Assembly (NCBI GenBank): GCA_963932465.1
Contig: OZ010787.1
Coordinates: 29,578,087-29,642,086, forward strand
Direction of reading: 5' to 3'
Length of the DNA: 64,000 bases
Origin: Maratus speciosus
Lineage: Eukaryota > Arthropoda > Arachnida > Araneae > Salticidae
The position numbers and the translations under genes were made by a program. The notes below the pieces were generated by a model. It ran no database searches. It saw only the letters and a list, made by a program, of their open reading frames with translations, and had not been told where the DNA came from. Below are positions 21,931-31,184 of this stretch, piece after piece (position 1 is the stretch's first letter; each line of letters begins with the position of its first letter).

Positions 21931-21987
21931 CTTTTTAAACAAACAACACAGACAAAAAGATGGAAAAAAGTTTAGCAAATGAAGAGC

Positions 21988-22131
21988 TTAATCTTCGTTA
22001 ATGTTGATCTGACTAGCAAGTTTATCAAATTCAGTTAGTATAACCATCAATTTTTGCATCGGATTATCGAGGTTCTTAGTCTGAGTTGAGATGTTCTTTA
22101 TACATTTTAGGAATTTAGTGATTTGAAAGAT
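21988..22131 (-). pseudogene. In-frame C-terminal extension of ORF1 behind a stop codon
   Basis: Directly after the TAA at 22132-22134 the same frame stays open for 47 codons. It includes LDNPMQKLMVILTEFDKLAS, a coding-like sequence, and ends at TAA 21988-21990. It is either the lost C-terminus of a longer ORF1 or a readthrough product. Confidence 0.65.
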
Positions 22132-23601
22132 TTATTTGACTTCCTTGAAAGTATTAAGAATGTCTTTAATATCATTGGTGTAATTAGTAGGAGCATTAGA
22201 ATTTTCAATAGTAGGGGAGGAATGGGTGTTTGCGGTAGTACTATCATTGTTATCAGAGTTTAATTCTACATTACTTGTAGAGGGTTCAGAGTCTTTAGTA
22301 TTTTTGGTATAATTATAATTCTTAAATATATCCGCTAAGATTTGGGTTTCTTGGGATAGATTGCTGACGCTATTACTTGTTTTTCGGTTCTGTTTATTTT
22401 CGAGTCTATAAGGATTTTTTGGACAACCACGGAAATTCGCTGGGTGCCCCAGTCCACAATTGGCACAAGTGGGTTTAATACGCCCCTTGTGGTGACAATC
22501 TGTACTTAAATGTTGATCTCCGCATTTTACACATTTAGCATCGAAGCCACACACTTCTGATGCGTGACCGTAACCCTGGCATTTGTAACACTGTTTTACA
22601 CGAATTTTGCTAGTAAAAGCTTCAATCTTAACAGAAATATAATGTATATTGTTAATTTGGTAAATTTCTTCAAAGTTCTTACGAGGAATAACATTTACCA
22701 TGTATATTGGCATTGGTTGGCCAGTTTTACGATTTTTAAGCATGGCAGCCCTAGTGACTGCGAAACCATGCTCCCTGAGACTATCTTCAATAATTTTAGT
22801 ATCGGTGTAACAGGGGAGGCCCCTAATGCATATTTTTTTGGGTCGAAGTTCTTTAGGATCAAGAGTTGTATATTTCTTTTTGTTTTGGTCTAGCCATTTC
22901 TGAGTAGATTTAAAGTCCTTATCAGAGTTACATTGTATAACAATGCGTTCGCCTTTTAGCGTTATTTTTGGTTTTTCCAAGTTTAACACCGTAATTTCAT
23001 GAGCTACCGCCGCCCAATTGCTGTCGCCTTCGACGTAGAAAGGGTTAACAGATTTTTTAACTTTGACAGTATTCTGAGTATTATCAGTAACATTTGACTC
23101 ATCCATATCTATATTTTCAGTAAGGGTAACTTCATTAGCGATATTCTTATATTTATTACTTAGAGGGATAGGTGAACTCTCCTCTGAAAGAGGACGCTTA
23201 ACGCCTTTCTTAACTGCATTGAAAATTTCGTTTTTAAGGTTAGTATTAGTAAGAAAAAAGTTAGGAGTTTTCTTATACTTAATAGAGCAAAAAAAACTAA
23301 AGATAGCTGAATTTAACAAATTATCATGGTTTGGCTCCCCAAGCAAAGTAAAAACATCATGGCAAGTTTTTCTTACCTCTTCCTGTTCAGAGGCAGAGTC
23401 AGAATATCCAGCTTTAGCCTTAATATCCAAGATATATTGGTCTACGAAGGTGTAAAAATCACCCAGTATAGTCTTAGAATAGTCCTCAAAGTTCGAAGAA
23501 AATCTATCAAATTGGTCTTTGAAATTACTGTTTAACGTTCCATTACATATTTTGTCGATAACTTCCTTGATATAATAATCTTGATCATCAGTAGCCGTCA
23601 T
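22132..23601 (-). CDS. Non-LTR retrotransposon ORF1 (Gag-like, PRE_C2HC plus CCHC knuckles)
   Basis: A 489-residue protein that should bind element RNA and form ribonucleoprotein particles. The N-terminal half (1-180) is acidic and lysine-rich with no recognised domain. Residues about 255-335 form an RRM-like/PRE_C2HC region (KKICIRGLPCYTDTKIIEDS ... MPIYMVNV). Three zinc knuckles follow: C338-C341-H346-C351, C357-C360-H364-C369 and C379-C382-H386-C393. A Ser/Thr/Asn-rich tail completes it. This order is typical of Jockey-clade ORF1. The ATG at 23601 is the first in the transcript. The stop at 22132-22134 is followed in the same frame by 47 further codons to a TAA at 21988-21990, so the protein may be truncated. 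It is the only long intact frame in the window and has no ORF2 partner. Confidence 0.85.
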   Translation of the reverse strand: MTATDDQDYYIKEVIDKICNGTLNSNFKDQFDRFSSNFEDYSKTILGDFYTFVDQYILDIKAKAGYSDSASEQEEVRKTCHDVFTLLGEPNHDNLLNSAIFSFFCSIKYKKTPNFFLTNTNLKNEIFNAVKKGVKRPLSEESSPIPLSNKYKNIANEVTLTENIDMDESNVTDNTQNTVKVKKSVNPFYVEGDSNWAAVAHEITVLNLEKPKITLKGERIVIQCNSDKDFKSTQKWLDQNKKKYTTLDPKELRPKKICIRGLPCYTDTKIIEDSLREHGFAVTRAAMLKNRKTGQPMPIYMVNVIPRKNFEEIYQINNIHYISVKIEAFTSKIRVKQCYKCQGYGHASEVCGFDAKCVKCGDQHLSTDCHHKGRIKPTCANCGLGHPANFRGCPKNPYRLENKQNRKTSNSVSNLSQETQILADIFKNYNYTKNTKDSEPSTSNVELNSDNNDSTTANTHSSPTIENSNAPTNYTNDIKDILNTFKEVK

Positions 23602-23701
23602 AATACAGCACTAAATAGCGAGCGAAAACTATTCTAACGAACCGCCACACCTGCCATTCATCTTGCGAAAAATATAACATGCGATGGAGCAAACACCTCA
23701 C

Positions 23702-23741
23702 ATGACCACCTCACAACAGAGCTCCAACGCAACTGATGATG
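23702..23741 (-). promoter_or_regulatory. Putative internal promoter (Inr plus DPE) of the retroelement
   Basis: On the minus strand the 5' end contains TCAGTT (arthropod initiator; A+1 at 23734). Exactly at +28 to +32 lies GGTCA, which fits the downstream promoter element consensus RGWYV. Jockey-type elements are known to use such downstream promoters. The first base of the element is 7 bases upstream of this A. Confidence 0.45.
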
Positions 23742-24196
23742 AATGTACGTGAAAATAACCAAGTTTGTATTTTCTAATAAATCCGTTTATAAATTCTGGT
23801 GTCAGTCCATTATTGCACCAGTTAATAAGCAGTATTACTCCGTGCCGGAAAGGGTTAATAGAAAGTTTTGCCTTATTTTGTCGGCCGATTACAGCAATTA
23901 TTTTACCTTATCAACAATAATTTTACCTTATTAAAGGTAAAATTTACTATAAAATTTTCGTGGTACAAAAAACCGTAAGATGTTGCAGCAATGGAAGTAC
24001 CGGTTGAGAGCCAAAAGTTCGTTAAAACTTTAAAAATTCACAAAATAGGAAGAAATTATGATAAAGAATGCACCTGTAGATGGCGCTGACATGCAGGAGA
24101 TTCGGCAGACTTATGCAGATTAATCTTGCTATAAAAGATCGTGATACACGAGGATTTCTCATTCGCTTTTAGAATGTTATCATTACCAATAAAGTA

Positions 24197-25330
24197 TTGT
24201 TGGTGAAGTTGTTCTATTTGAACGGAGAAGCAGCAACTGTTGCGTTGCGAAAATTTTGCACGGCGAAAGGACTGAAGATGAAGAACGGCCTCATATCGTG
24301 TCCTGGACTAGTGAAGCTTGACAAACGGTTCGAAGGAACTTGCTCTTTGGATGATAGGTCACGAAGTGGAAGACCCTCGTTGGCGGAGGGCCGAATTACT
24401 GCCATGGAAACCACTATGATTGATTTAGCGGCGGCATAGTCCATGGGGAGCAGCAGTGATTGCAAAGCTGGAAGGATATCGGATTTGCCTCACTCATCGA
24501 ATCGACGAATCCTCCATGGGATATTGCATCTCTATCCCTAGAAATTATAATCATTGCAGAAGTTACAACCGGGAGACACAGCTATAAGGGAATCATTTTC
24601 CGAGTGTGTTACGGCAAGAATTGAAAGCCACCCTCAGTGGTTATTCAAAGTTTTCTGGACGGATGAGGCGCACTTCACACTACACGATATGTCAACACCC
24701 ATAATACTCGTACATGGGCGACATCGTGAATAAAGGACGAAGTCACTGCAGCCAGGCAAGTTGACAGTCTGGTGTGGTTTCACTTCAACTTTCATTGTCG
24801 GACCATTTTTTTCTAAAGAACCGTGTCCCATATTGGACGGGAAAACGTGCACAGTAACCGTTGAGCGTTATCTCACAATTTTGCATGACAAAGAATTGCC
24901 CGCATTAAATCAAAGAGGTGTGTTATCTGTAATAAGCTTTATGCAGGATGGCGCACCGCCACACTATGCCAATCCAGTAAAACGGTTCCTATTGAGTAAC
25001 TTTAGTTAACCCTTTACGGCACAGTGTACCCGGGTCTGGATACCTAATTTTAATTCCTAACTTACAATCCGCACCAATAATATTTTAATAAAATTTTGCA
25101 TTAATAATGAAAGTATAAAGTAACATGTTTTTTATTTCTAAAAAAGACGTATGTAAATTCCGGTGGCAATCGATGATTTCATCATTTTGCAACAAAATTT
25201 GTCTGTGCCGGAAAGGATTAAGACAGACTGATAAGTGGAGGTTGCAAGATCGCATAGACTCCACGATTACCTCACCTCACTTCGTTCCACTTATTGCAAG
25301 AAAAAATGGATGGAGCGTACTGTTGTTCTG
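24197..25330 (+). pseudogene. DUF4817-type mariner transposase pseudogene
   Basis: The N-terminal HTH domain (LVKLFYLNGEAATVALRKF ... RSRSGRPSLAEGRI) is intact at 24203-24405. Frameshifted pieces follow: LQPGDTAIRESFSEC (about 24564-24608), VFWTDEAHFTLHD (about 24651-24690, first catalytic D), KLTVWCGFTSTFIVGPFFSK (24757-24818), and MQDGAPPHYANPVKRFLL (24942-24995, second D). A family D MITE then cuts the frame at TTAA. The segment with WPPRSPDL, which should carry the third D, is missing, and only a possible C-terminal scrap (25220-25336) follows. The protein belongs to the Tc1/mariner superfamily and is inactive here. Confidence 0.85.
25010..25217. mobile_element. TTAA MITE, family D, inside mariner transposase
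   Basis: It is flanked by TTAA (25006-25009 and 25218-25221). Ends are CCCTTTACGGCACAGTGTAC and CTGTGCCGGAAAGG. A subterminal CCCGGGTCTGG block is shared with 47174-47383. Confidence 0.9.
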
Positions 25331-25368
25331 TTCATAGAGTTTTGGGTCGTCAGCGCCCTCTACTGGTG

Positions 25369-26100
25369 ACTTTTTAAACTGAAATCTTTTTTGCTATTAA
25401 AAAAAATCCTTGTGAACCATTTCTTGCAAACCGCACTTATTTATCAAAATGTCTTCCTTTTTTATGAAATTTTTAATTTTTAACGAATTTTTGGATCTCC
25501 AGGTACTTTTCCTCTGAGAGTATGATTTCGTCTTTTTTTAAAGCTGAAGTGACATGTATTTAATAAAATTTTGCACTTTTATAATTTTATATATAAATTA
25601 AAAATATATTTCAAACAGCTAAATACTCAATTATATAGATTGCTTGATTTTACAGGATTCCGTAAATAACTTTTTTCAACTAACTTCATTTAAACAAATT
25701 TGATGTATAAAAATATTGACTATGGTTTTGAATATTATTAAAGTTGATCAATGTGCGTACATGTTTTTGAATTTCCAGGAGTTCTGGCATCAACATTTAA
25801 AATTAGAAAATTCCTGTTTAATATTTAAGTAGCGGAATCTGTAGCCACCTTGTTTAATCACAGAATTTGAAATAATTTTCTGCTATTAAATAAAACGAAA
25901 TATTCTGTTGAAAAATGTTTGTGAACCTGTACACATGTGTACAGTGTATGCATCTTGTGTATGCTAGAATTTAACTGGGCTCCCAAATGGTCCGCCAACT
26001 GAATACCAATAATGTTTCACAGAAAATTTCATGGTTAGTTTCTACGACATTTGCGACAGAAATAACCTCCAAAGGTGATTTCGGCGCAATTTGCAATAAA
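25369..26100. other. Intervening AT-rich DNA, nothing recognised
   Basis: No element ends or coding signal identified. Confidence 0.4.
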
Positions 26101-26114
26101 AATTTTAAAGATGG

Positions 26115-26360
26115 AAACACTGTGGCATTCCGCATCTGGCTGAATTTTTATTTAGGGATTTCGAATTCTCACCAGTAAGTTTAAATAGTTATTATTGTTA
26201 TTAGATGATAGATATTCCACAAATTAAAAGAAAAGAAAATTGCTAGTCAAAATTTTCCGGTGTGAATTCCAACACTAGTGAGAAATCGGTCGATAAGTGA
26301 TGACATCACACTCGAGTCTTCTGGCCATAAGTATTTCGATGGCAGCAGCATAGCCGGCTA
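26115..26360. repeat. Inverted-repeat partner of 28730-28960
   Basis: GCATTCCGCATCTGGCTGAA, GAATTCTCACCAGTAAGT, TTTTCCGGTGTGAATTCC and ATCGGTCGATAAGTGATGA occur here in order and appear inverted in 28730-28960. Each arm itself has inverted GAATTC-CACC(A/G)GT ends. The 2.4 kb between the arms holds AT-rich DNA and three TTAA MITEs. Confidence 0.65.
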
Positions 26361-27729
26361 AGCTTGGACAATATACGTTTCAATCAATTTTCCTAATTTT
26401 CTCCTAGGATATGTCAATTTATGTGAGAGTAATTTCTTCCTGTTATCTATCAATATTGAGAGTTTAAGAGATATTTAAAAAAGAATAAAAACAAATTTTC
26501 TCGAAAACTACTGCATCGAATTTTATGCAATTAACATAGAATTCAGAGTTACTAAAGACGCATAACTCGGAATTTTTGAATAATTGTCTGTTAATAAAAA
26601 CTGTATGCACTAACAGTAACAACATTTAAAAAAAAAATAGAAATCATACCTTATATTTTTAAAAATTGCCATTTTGTTGTCAAAAAATCCTCCCGTATAA
26701 TATATATATAAATTCCAGAATTGTGTGATTTGTGTAACATAAAAAAATAGTTTTTATTAAAAAAAACAAACAAAAAAAAAACACATTTGTATCTCATTAG
26801 GTATCAAGATTGATAATGTAATAATAGGGAAAATTTAATGTCAGATACTTAGACACATCTGGGGAAAATATCACGAAAATTGATTGAAAGCCATGTTGTC
26901 TATGCTTATCAGCCTATGACCTTTATTTGCATTTATTTGTTAATTACGTAACAATCTAGAAATCTAATAATAAATAACTACAAAAATATAGTTTATAATT
27001 AAATAATGCATTTCCTGCATGCATTTGTGTCCGTTAGCAATTTTCATTCTCAATTGCTTCACGAAATCTTTCAAACTCATCGATCAAGTTATCGTGGGTG
27101 AACTACACTGATAAGTATAAAGTTTAAATACAACTGTACTGTTAATTTCAATTTCCAACAGCGAATGTATTGAAAATTAATATTTTATAAATTGTGAAAC
27201 ATTATTCGTTACATTATAATTTTAGGAATACTAAAGTGAAGTTTGTTTAATAGTTATTCCCAGTTTTATAGATTTCTGCAATAAAAAAGGAAAAAAAGAT
27301 CTCGAACATGTAAATATTCACTTTGACAGAATAAATTGTTTTGTACACTTTTATGAATGAATGTTAAACAGTAAACATTGAATAATTAAGTAAAGTTGAA
27401 ATATATATAAATATACTAACTGCAGTGTTAAATATATACAGGTACGTTACGCTTACTTCTTAAAGTTTAACTTAAAAAAAAGTGCAAATAACTTCACCTT
27501 CACGCATAGAATGTATTCGAAAATCATTATTTTTTAAATGCCTTGTCATTATTTGTTAAATCGTAATTTTGTGAAAACTAAATCGCAATTCCCACAATTA
27601 ACCCTTAACAAACAAATGCTGCCAGATTCTCCACAATAATTTTTTACTGTTCAAATATGGTGTCTCGAATTAGGCAACAGTATGTTTACTCAGAAATTTT
27701 TGCCTTATCTAATCAGAGTTTTTCAGTAG
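26361..27729. other. AT-rich DNA, nothing recognised
   Basis: Over 75% A+T by eye, with A/T runs and no coding frame of note. It lies between the two arms described above. Confidence 0.4.
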
Positions 27730-27733
27730 TTAA

Positions 27734-27943
27734 CCCTTTCGAGGGTGGTGTCCTTAAAAAAGGACACCTAATTTTAATTCCAAAACTGACAATCGGCACC
27801 AAGAATATTTAATTAAAATCTTCCTGTTATAATGTATGTGAAAATAAGCACGTTTATATTTTCTGATAAATCTATTTATAAATTCAGGTGTCAGTCCATT
27901 ATTGAACAAGTTTATAAACAGAATTACTCCGCTACGGAAAGGA
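27734..27943. mobile_element. TTAA MITE, family D
   Basis: It begins after TTAA 27730-27733 with CCCTTTCGAGGGTGGTGTCC and ends GCTACGGAAAGG before TTAT. It is the reference for the split copy at 21166-23854. Confidence 0.85.
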
Positions 27944-28036
27944 TTATATAATGCAACAAAGTGGAGTAAAAAAAATAATAATTGAAAAAACACATTTGAC
28001 AACAATATTTCGATTTTGAGCGGCATTTTTCTTTAA

Positions 28037-28180
28037 CCCTTTAAACAACTTCAAAAATAAATTTCTTTTTTATATTATATGCAAATAAGAACGCTTTTAC
28101 TTACATTCATATAAAGTTTCTTGTAAATTCTGGTTTCAATCAATAATTTTAACAACAGAAGTACTTTGTCACTGAAAGGG
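28037..28180. mobile_element. TTAA MITE, short family D-like
   Basis: It begins after TTAA 28033-28036 with CCCTTTAAACAAC and ends GTCACTGAAAGGG before TTAT; it contains TAAATTCTGGTTTCAATC. Confidence 0.65.
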
Positions 28181-28205
28181 TTATAGGTTGACTATTTCCG
28201 ATTAA

Positions 28206-28358
28206 CACTTTGACTACATCCTATTTTTCAAAATCTGTCCCGCAATGTCGAACGCGTGAGGCAACTGAGACATCACTCCGCACCACAGGATGGCGCGTGA
28301 TTGCCTCTTTAGCGTTGTCACCGGATCACGCGCCGGCACGAGATTGGCAGCGAAAGTG
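28206..28358. mobile_element. TTAA MITE, GC-rich type
   Basis: It is flanked by TTAA (28202-28205 and 28359-28362), with ends CACTTTGACTACATCC and GGCAGCGAAAGTG. It is unusually GC-rich for this window, with GGATGGCGCGTGATTGCC and CACGCGCCGGCACG. Confidence 0.7.
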
Positions 28359-28524
28359 TTAAAAGACATTCTGCATAAAAATAGATTTGAGTTTTGAATA
28401 AAGAGGAAAAGACGTATAGTGTAATGTCTACCAGTTGCAAATGAAGTAACTGATGAGGTTGTCACAAGACGGCAGCTGGTATTTTACATCGAATCAACGG
28501 TTTCTCATGACCGCCGAAGTAAAC

Positions 28525-28633
28525 TTCCACCAGTAAATTTTTAATAGAAAATTTCACTTTATTTTAGTGGCTTATTCATGAAAACCTTTTCTCAAAATTA
28601 TGGTAAAATTTTCTATTCATTTTTATTGGTGGA
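28525..28633. repeat. Palindromic MITE, family G
   Basis: Inverted TTCCACCAGTAAATTTTTAA and ATTTTTATTGGTGGAA flank a short centre. It is the same type as 3628-3925 and the middle of 37965-38166. Confidence 0.6.
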
Positions 28634-28729
28634 ATTTGGCCCGGGTATTGTAATCTCTTTCACTCACACTGACAGGAGGATGTTGAGTTGTCACAATATG
28701 GTGGAAACGAAGAGCCTGACTCCCGACGA

Positions 28730-28960
28730 AATAAACCGCTGCTATCGAAATACTCAAGGCCAGATTACACGCGTGTGATATCATCACTAATCGACCGACT
28801 TCTCACTAGTGTTGGAATTCACACCGGAAAATTTTGAATAGCAATTTTCTTTTATTTTATTGGCGGAATATCTGTCCTCTTATAAAACTATAATAACTAT
28901 TTAAAATTACTGGCGAGAATTTGGAATCCCCCAATAAAAAATCAGACAGATGCGGTAACA
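28730..28960. repeat. Inverted-repeat partner of 26115-26360
   Basis: See 26115-26360. Key blocks here are ATCATCACTAATCGACCGAC, CACACCGGAAAATTTTGAA and CTGGCGAGAATTTGGAATCC. Confidence 0.65.
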
Positions 28961-29069
28961 CTGTAGCATTCTGCATCTGGCTGAATTTTTATTTAGGGAC
29001 AGCCTGCATCGCAGCAAGCAGAGATTTCACCTATTACTGATTTCAGCATTCGATGCACAGCTATTAGCT

Positions 29070-29652
29070 TGGCCTCAATTTTTATTCAGAAATTACGAGT
29101 TCATACCAGAAATAAAGAGTAGTATTTTATGCTTTATTTAATAAGAGACATTTAGCGATCACTTAAAAGAAAAATTCTTCTTTCGAAATTTCCATTGTGA
29201 AATTGAAATTTTTGATTAAAATTGGAGCTAAAACTGGCAACCCTGTTTCGATGTGCAACTGTTTTCAGTCGTGGTTTATATTGCAATGAAATAGCAAATA
29301 TTTCATTACATTTATATCAAATTTTTGCATATTTCATTTGATCAAAACAGATGTTTTCTTCATGGTGACTTTTTCTCAAAAAAAAAAAATGCATTTAAAT
29401 TTTATATGAAAAAAATTAGCTATAATAATGCTGTAATAAACGCAGGTGTCATTCAGGGACCGGGTTTCCAGTTTGGCCTCTAATTGTAATCCGAAATTTC
29501 AAATTCATACCGGAAATTTCAAAAGAAGAACTTTTACTTTATGCGATCGCTAAATGTCTCTTATTATACATAGTATAAAATACTATTCCTTATTTTTGGT
29601 ATGAACACTAAATTTCTGAATAAAAATGGAGGTCAAAGAGGCAACCCTGTTC
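29070..29652. repeat. Pair of palindromic MITEs with AGGCAACCCTG ends
   Basis: Unit 1 (about 29070-29252) ends AACTGGCAACCCTG and unit 2 (about 29458-29652) ends GAGGCAACCCTG. Both contain CAATTTTTATTCAGAAATT-like and ACATTTAGCGATC / GCGATCGCTAAATGT-like blocks, the latter in opposite orientations. CAGGGTTGCC ends suggest hAT-type. Confidence 0.55.
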
Positions 29653-29716
29653 AGTGAAGTATATCATTGCATATCTATTTGAACAATATCGATTTATGGT
29701 TGACAGTGCATGCTAA

Positions 29717-29835
29717 CAGAATGTTGCTAGATTGGGGATTTTTTTAATTCAGATTATTTGACTGTCACCACTTTTTTTTAAATAGTATAATTCGCCTTGT
29801 TTTTCAGAATTTTAAATCTATTTCTAAGTAGGCCG
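29717..29835. repeat. Left half of a hAT-type h1 MITE
   Basis: It starts CAGAATGTTGCTAGATTGGGG and continues with GACTGTCACCACTTTTTTTT and a TTCGCCTTG block. The right half is missing. Confidence 0.6.
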
Positions 29836-30869
29836 AATACAAAGCGATATAAGTAAGCCTCCTATCTTAAATGGGAGAAATAACCGCAAGATTAAAAGCG
29901 AGGTCACATCAATCAAGGTCATGCGCCACGCAGTGGATGGAGTTTGAACTACAGGTAGATACCTAACTGTTTTCTTACTCACACCATTAAAATTGTAAAG
30001 TTTTTTTTTTCACCTTGATTAATAACTGAAGTCCATTCGATAAGGCGAAGAAAACTCCGTGGTGTCATGTAGCATCTGGATGCCCCTCCCGCTATGCCAT
30101 TATTTTACAATAAATGTGGCAAACATAATTAATTTCCATGAGTGACTAAAGATTTGGAAAATACACGCCACGCTAAAAGCCCGGGTATGTGAATTATCGC
30201 TCCGTCCACAAGGTGGCGCAACTCTGTTAATTTACGCCTGATTCCAGCATTAAGTTTGTTCGCTTACTTATAACGCTTTTGGCCGAATATATCTATTAAA
30301 AAAAGCGTTGACAATCAACAATCTGGAGACACTGTGGTAACATTAGGGCTGATTTTATTGATAGTCACCACGTATGTTTTTTTTTAACTGTGAAAATAAC
30401 GCCTATTTTCTACAAATCGAATATTCTTATAAATTAAGTACAGTACGCAATATATTCTGATAGATGATTTCCAAATAATTATTATAAATTTTACTCATAT
30501 CACGCACATAGAAGAAAAAAATAACGGAATAGAAACTTTAACTTCCTAATTTATAACAATGTCAGAAATATTTAAACATACTTATAACTTTTCTGGATGC
30601 ATATTGATTTTAGCTTACATCACGTTTTTTTCAGCTGTTCAGCGTACCTTTCCCAGAAATGCAGAAGAATCGACGTGTCATAAACACCTGAGTTTGATAA
30701 CGACCTACGTTTTTGACGGAAGTTCGAAAGTTTAGTTTCACGAAAGAATTTGGCGTCTTATGATGAGTATATTGTAAGTTTGATAAACAGATCAAGGAAT
30801 AGAAATGATAAAATTAATTGGTACGCATGTCTTAAAATGATAAACAAATTATAAGTAAAACTGCATTCT
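29836..30869. other. Intervening DNA, nothing recognised
   Basis: One slightly GC-richer stretch (29850-30240; AAGCGAGGTCACATC, GTCCACAAGGTGGCGC) may be an unidentified repeat. The rest is AT-rich and non-coding. Confidence 0.35.
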
Positions 30870-30873
30870 TTAA

Positions 30874-31073
30874 CCTTCCGTCTACCAGACGGGTCCATTG
30901 GACCCGACATGTACATTCAAAATATTTATTCAAACCAGAAATTTCTTCAAAACAAACTAAATGTATAAATCAGACAATAATAAGTTAAATAAACAAATTA
31001 AATAGTTTTAAGTAAAAATTCTGGTGTAGAATGTTTTTATAAAACTTGAGTAAAATTTCCGGTAGTTCTAGGG
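30874..31073. mobile_element. TTAA MITE, family A (identical to 63338-63537)
   Basis: It is 200 bp between TTAA 30870-30873 and 31074-31077. It starts CCTTCCGTCTACCAGACGGG and ends CCGGTAGTTCTAGGG. Base by base I see no difference from the copy at 63338-63537. Confidence 0.95.
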
Positions 31074-31184
31074 TTAATTATTCAGGTTCTTTCTTCGGAG
31101 CGGAAAAAAATAATTTTTAAATTAATATTTTTCTTCTTAGTATTTGATTTTTTTTCATTAAACAATCATGCTAATCTTAATATA

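Larger units (their letters stand above)
21275..23741 (-). mobile_element. Gag-only non-LTR retrotransposon, Jockey-like, with 12-bp TSD
   Basis: On the minus strand the element runs from 23741 to 21275 between perfect duplications AATGTACGTGAA (21263-21274 and 23742-23753). The order is a 140-bp 5' leader, ORF1 (23601 to 22132, or 21988 past one stop), an A29 tract (T run 21898-21926), then about 620 bp of 3' region ending in tandem GTTCCATT units. There is no endonuclease or reverse transcriptase. It therefore resembles a half-LINE mobilised in trans, or an internal deletion of a complete element. It is inserted in a family D MITE. Confidence 0.85.
21166..23854. mobile_element. TTAA MITE, family D, split by a non-LTR retroelement
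   Basis: The left piece (21166-21274; CCCTTTCGAGGCCAGTGTCC) and right piece (23742-23854; ending GTGCCGGAAAGGG) align with the intact copy at 27734-27943. TTAA is present at 21162-21165 and 23855-23858. Confidence 0.9.
24071..25368 (+). mobile_element. mariner-like element of the DUF4817 type
   Basis: Inverted ends are CACCTGTAGATGGCGCTGA (24071-24089) and TCAGCGCCCTCTACTGGTG (25350-25368), 16 of 19 matching. Between them lies a transposase pseudogene interrupted by a TTAA MITE. The third catalytic region appears deleted. Confidence 0.8.

Noticed and set aside
22564..23535. Plus-strand frames opposite the retroelement ORF1
   Set aside because: They are shadows of the minus-strand Gag frame and have no motifs.
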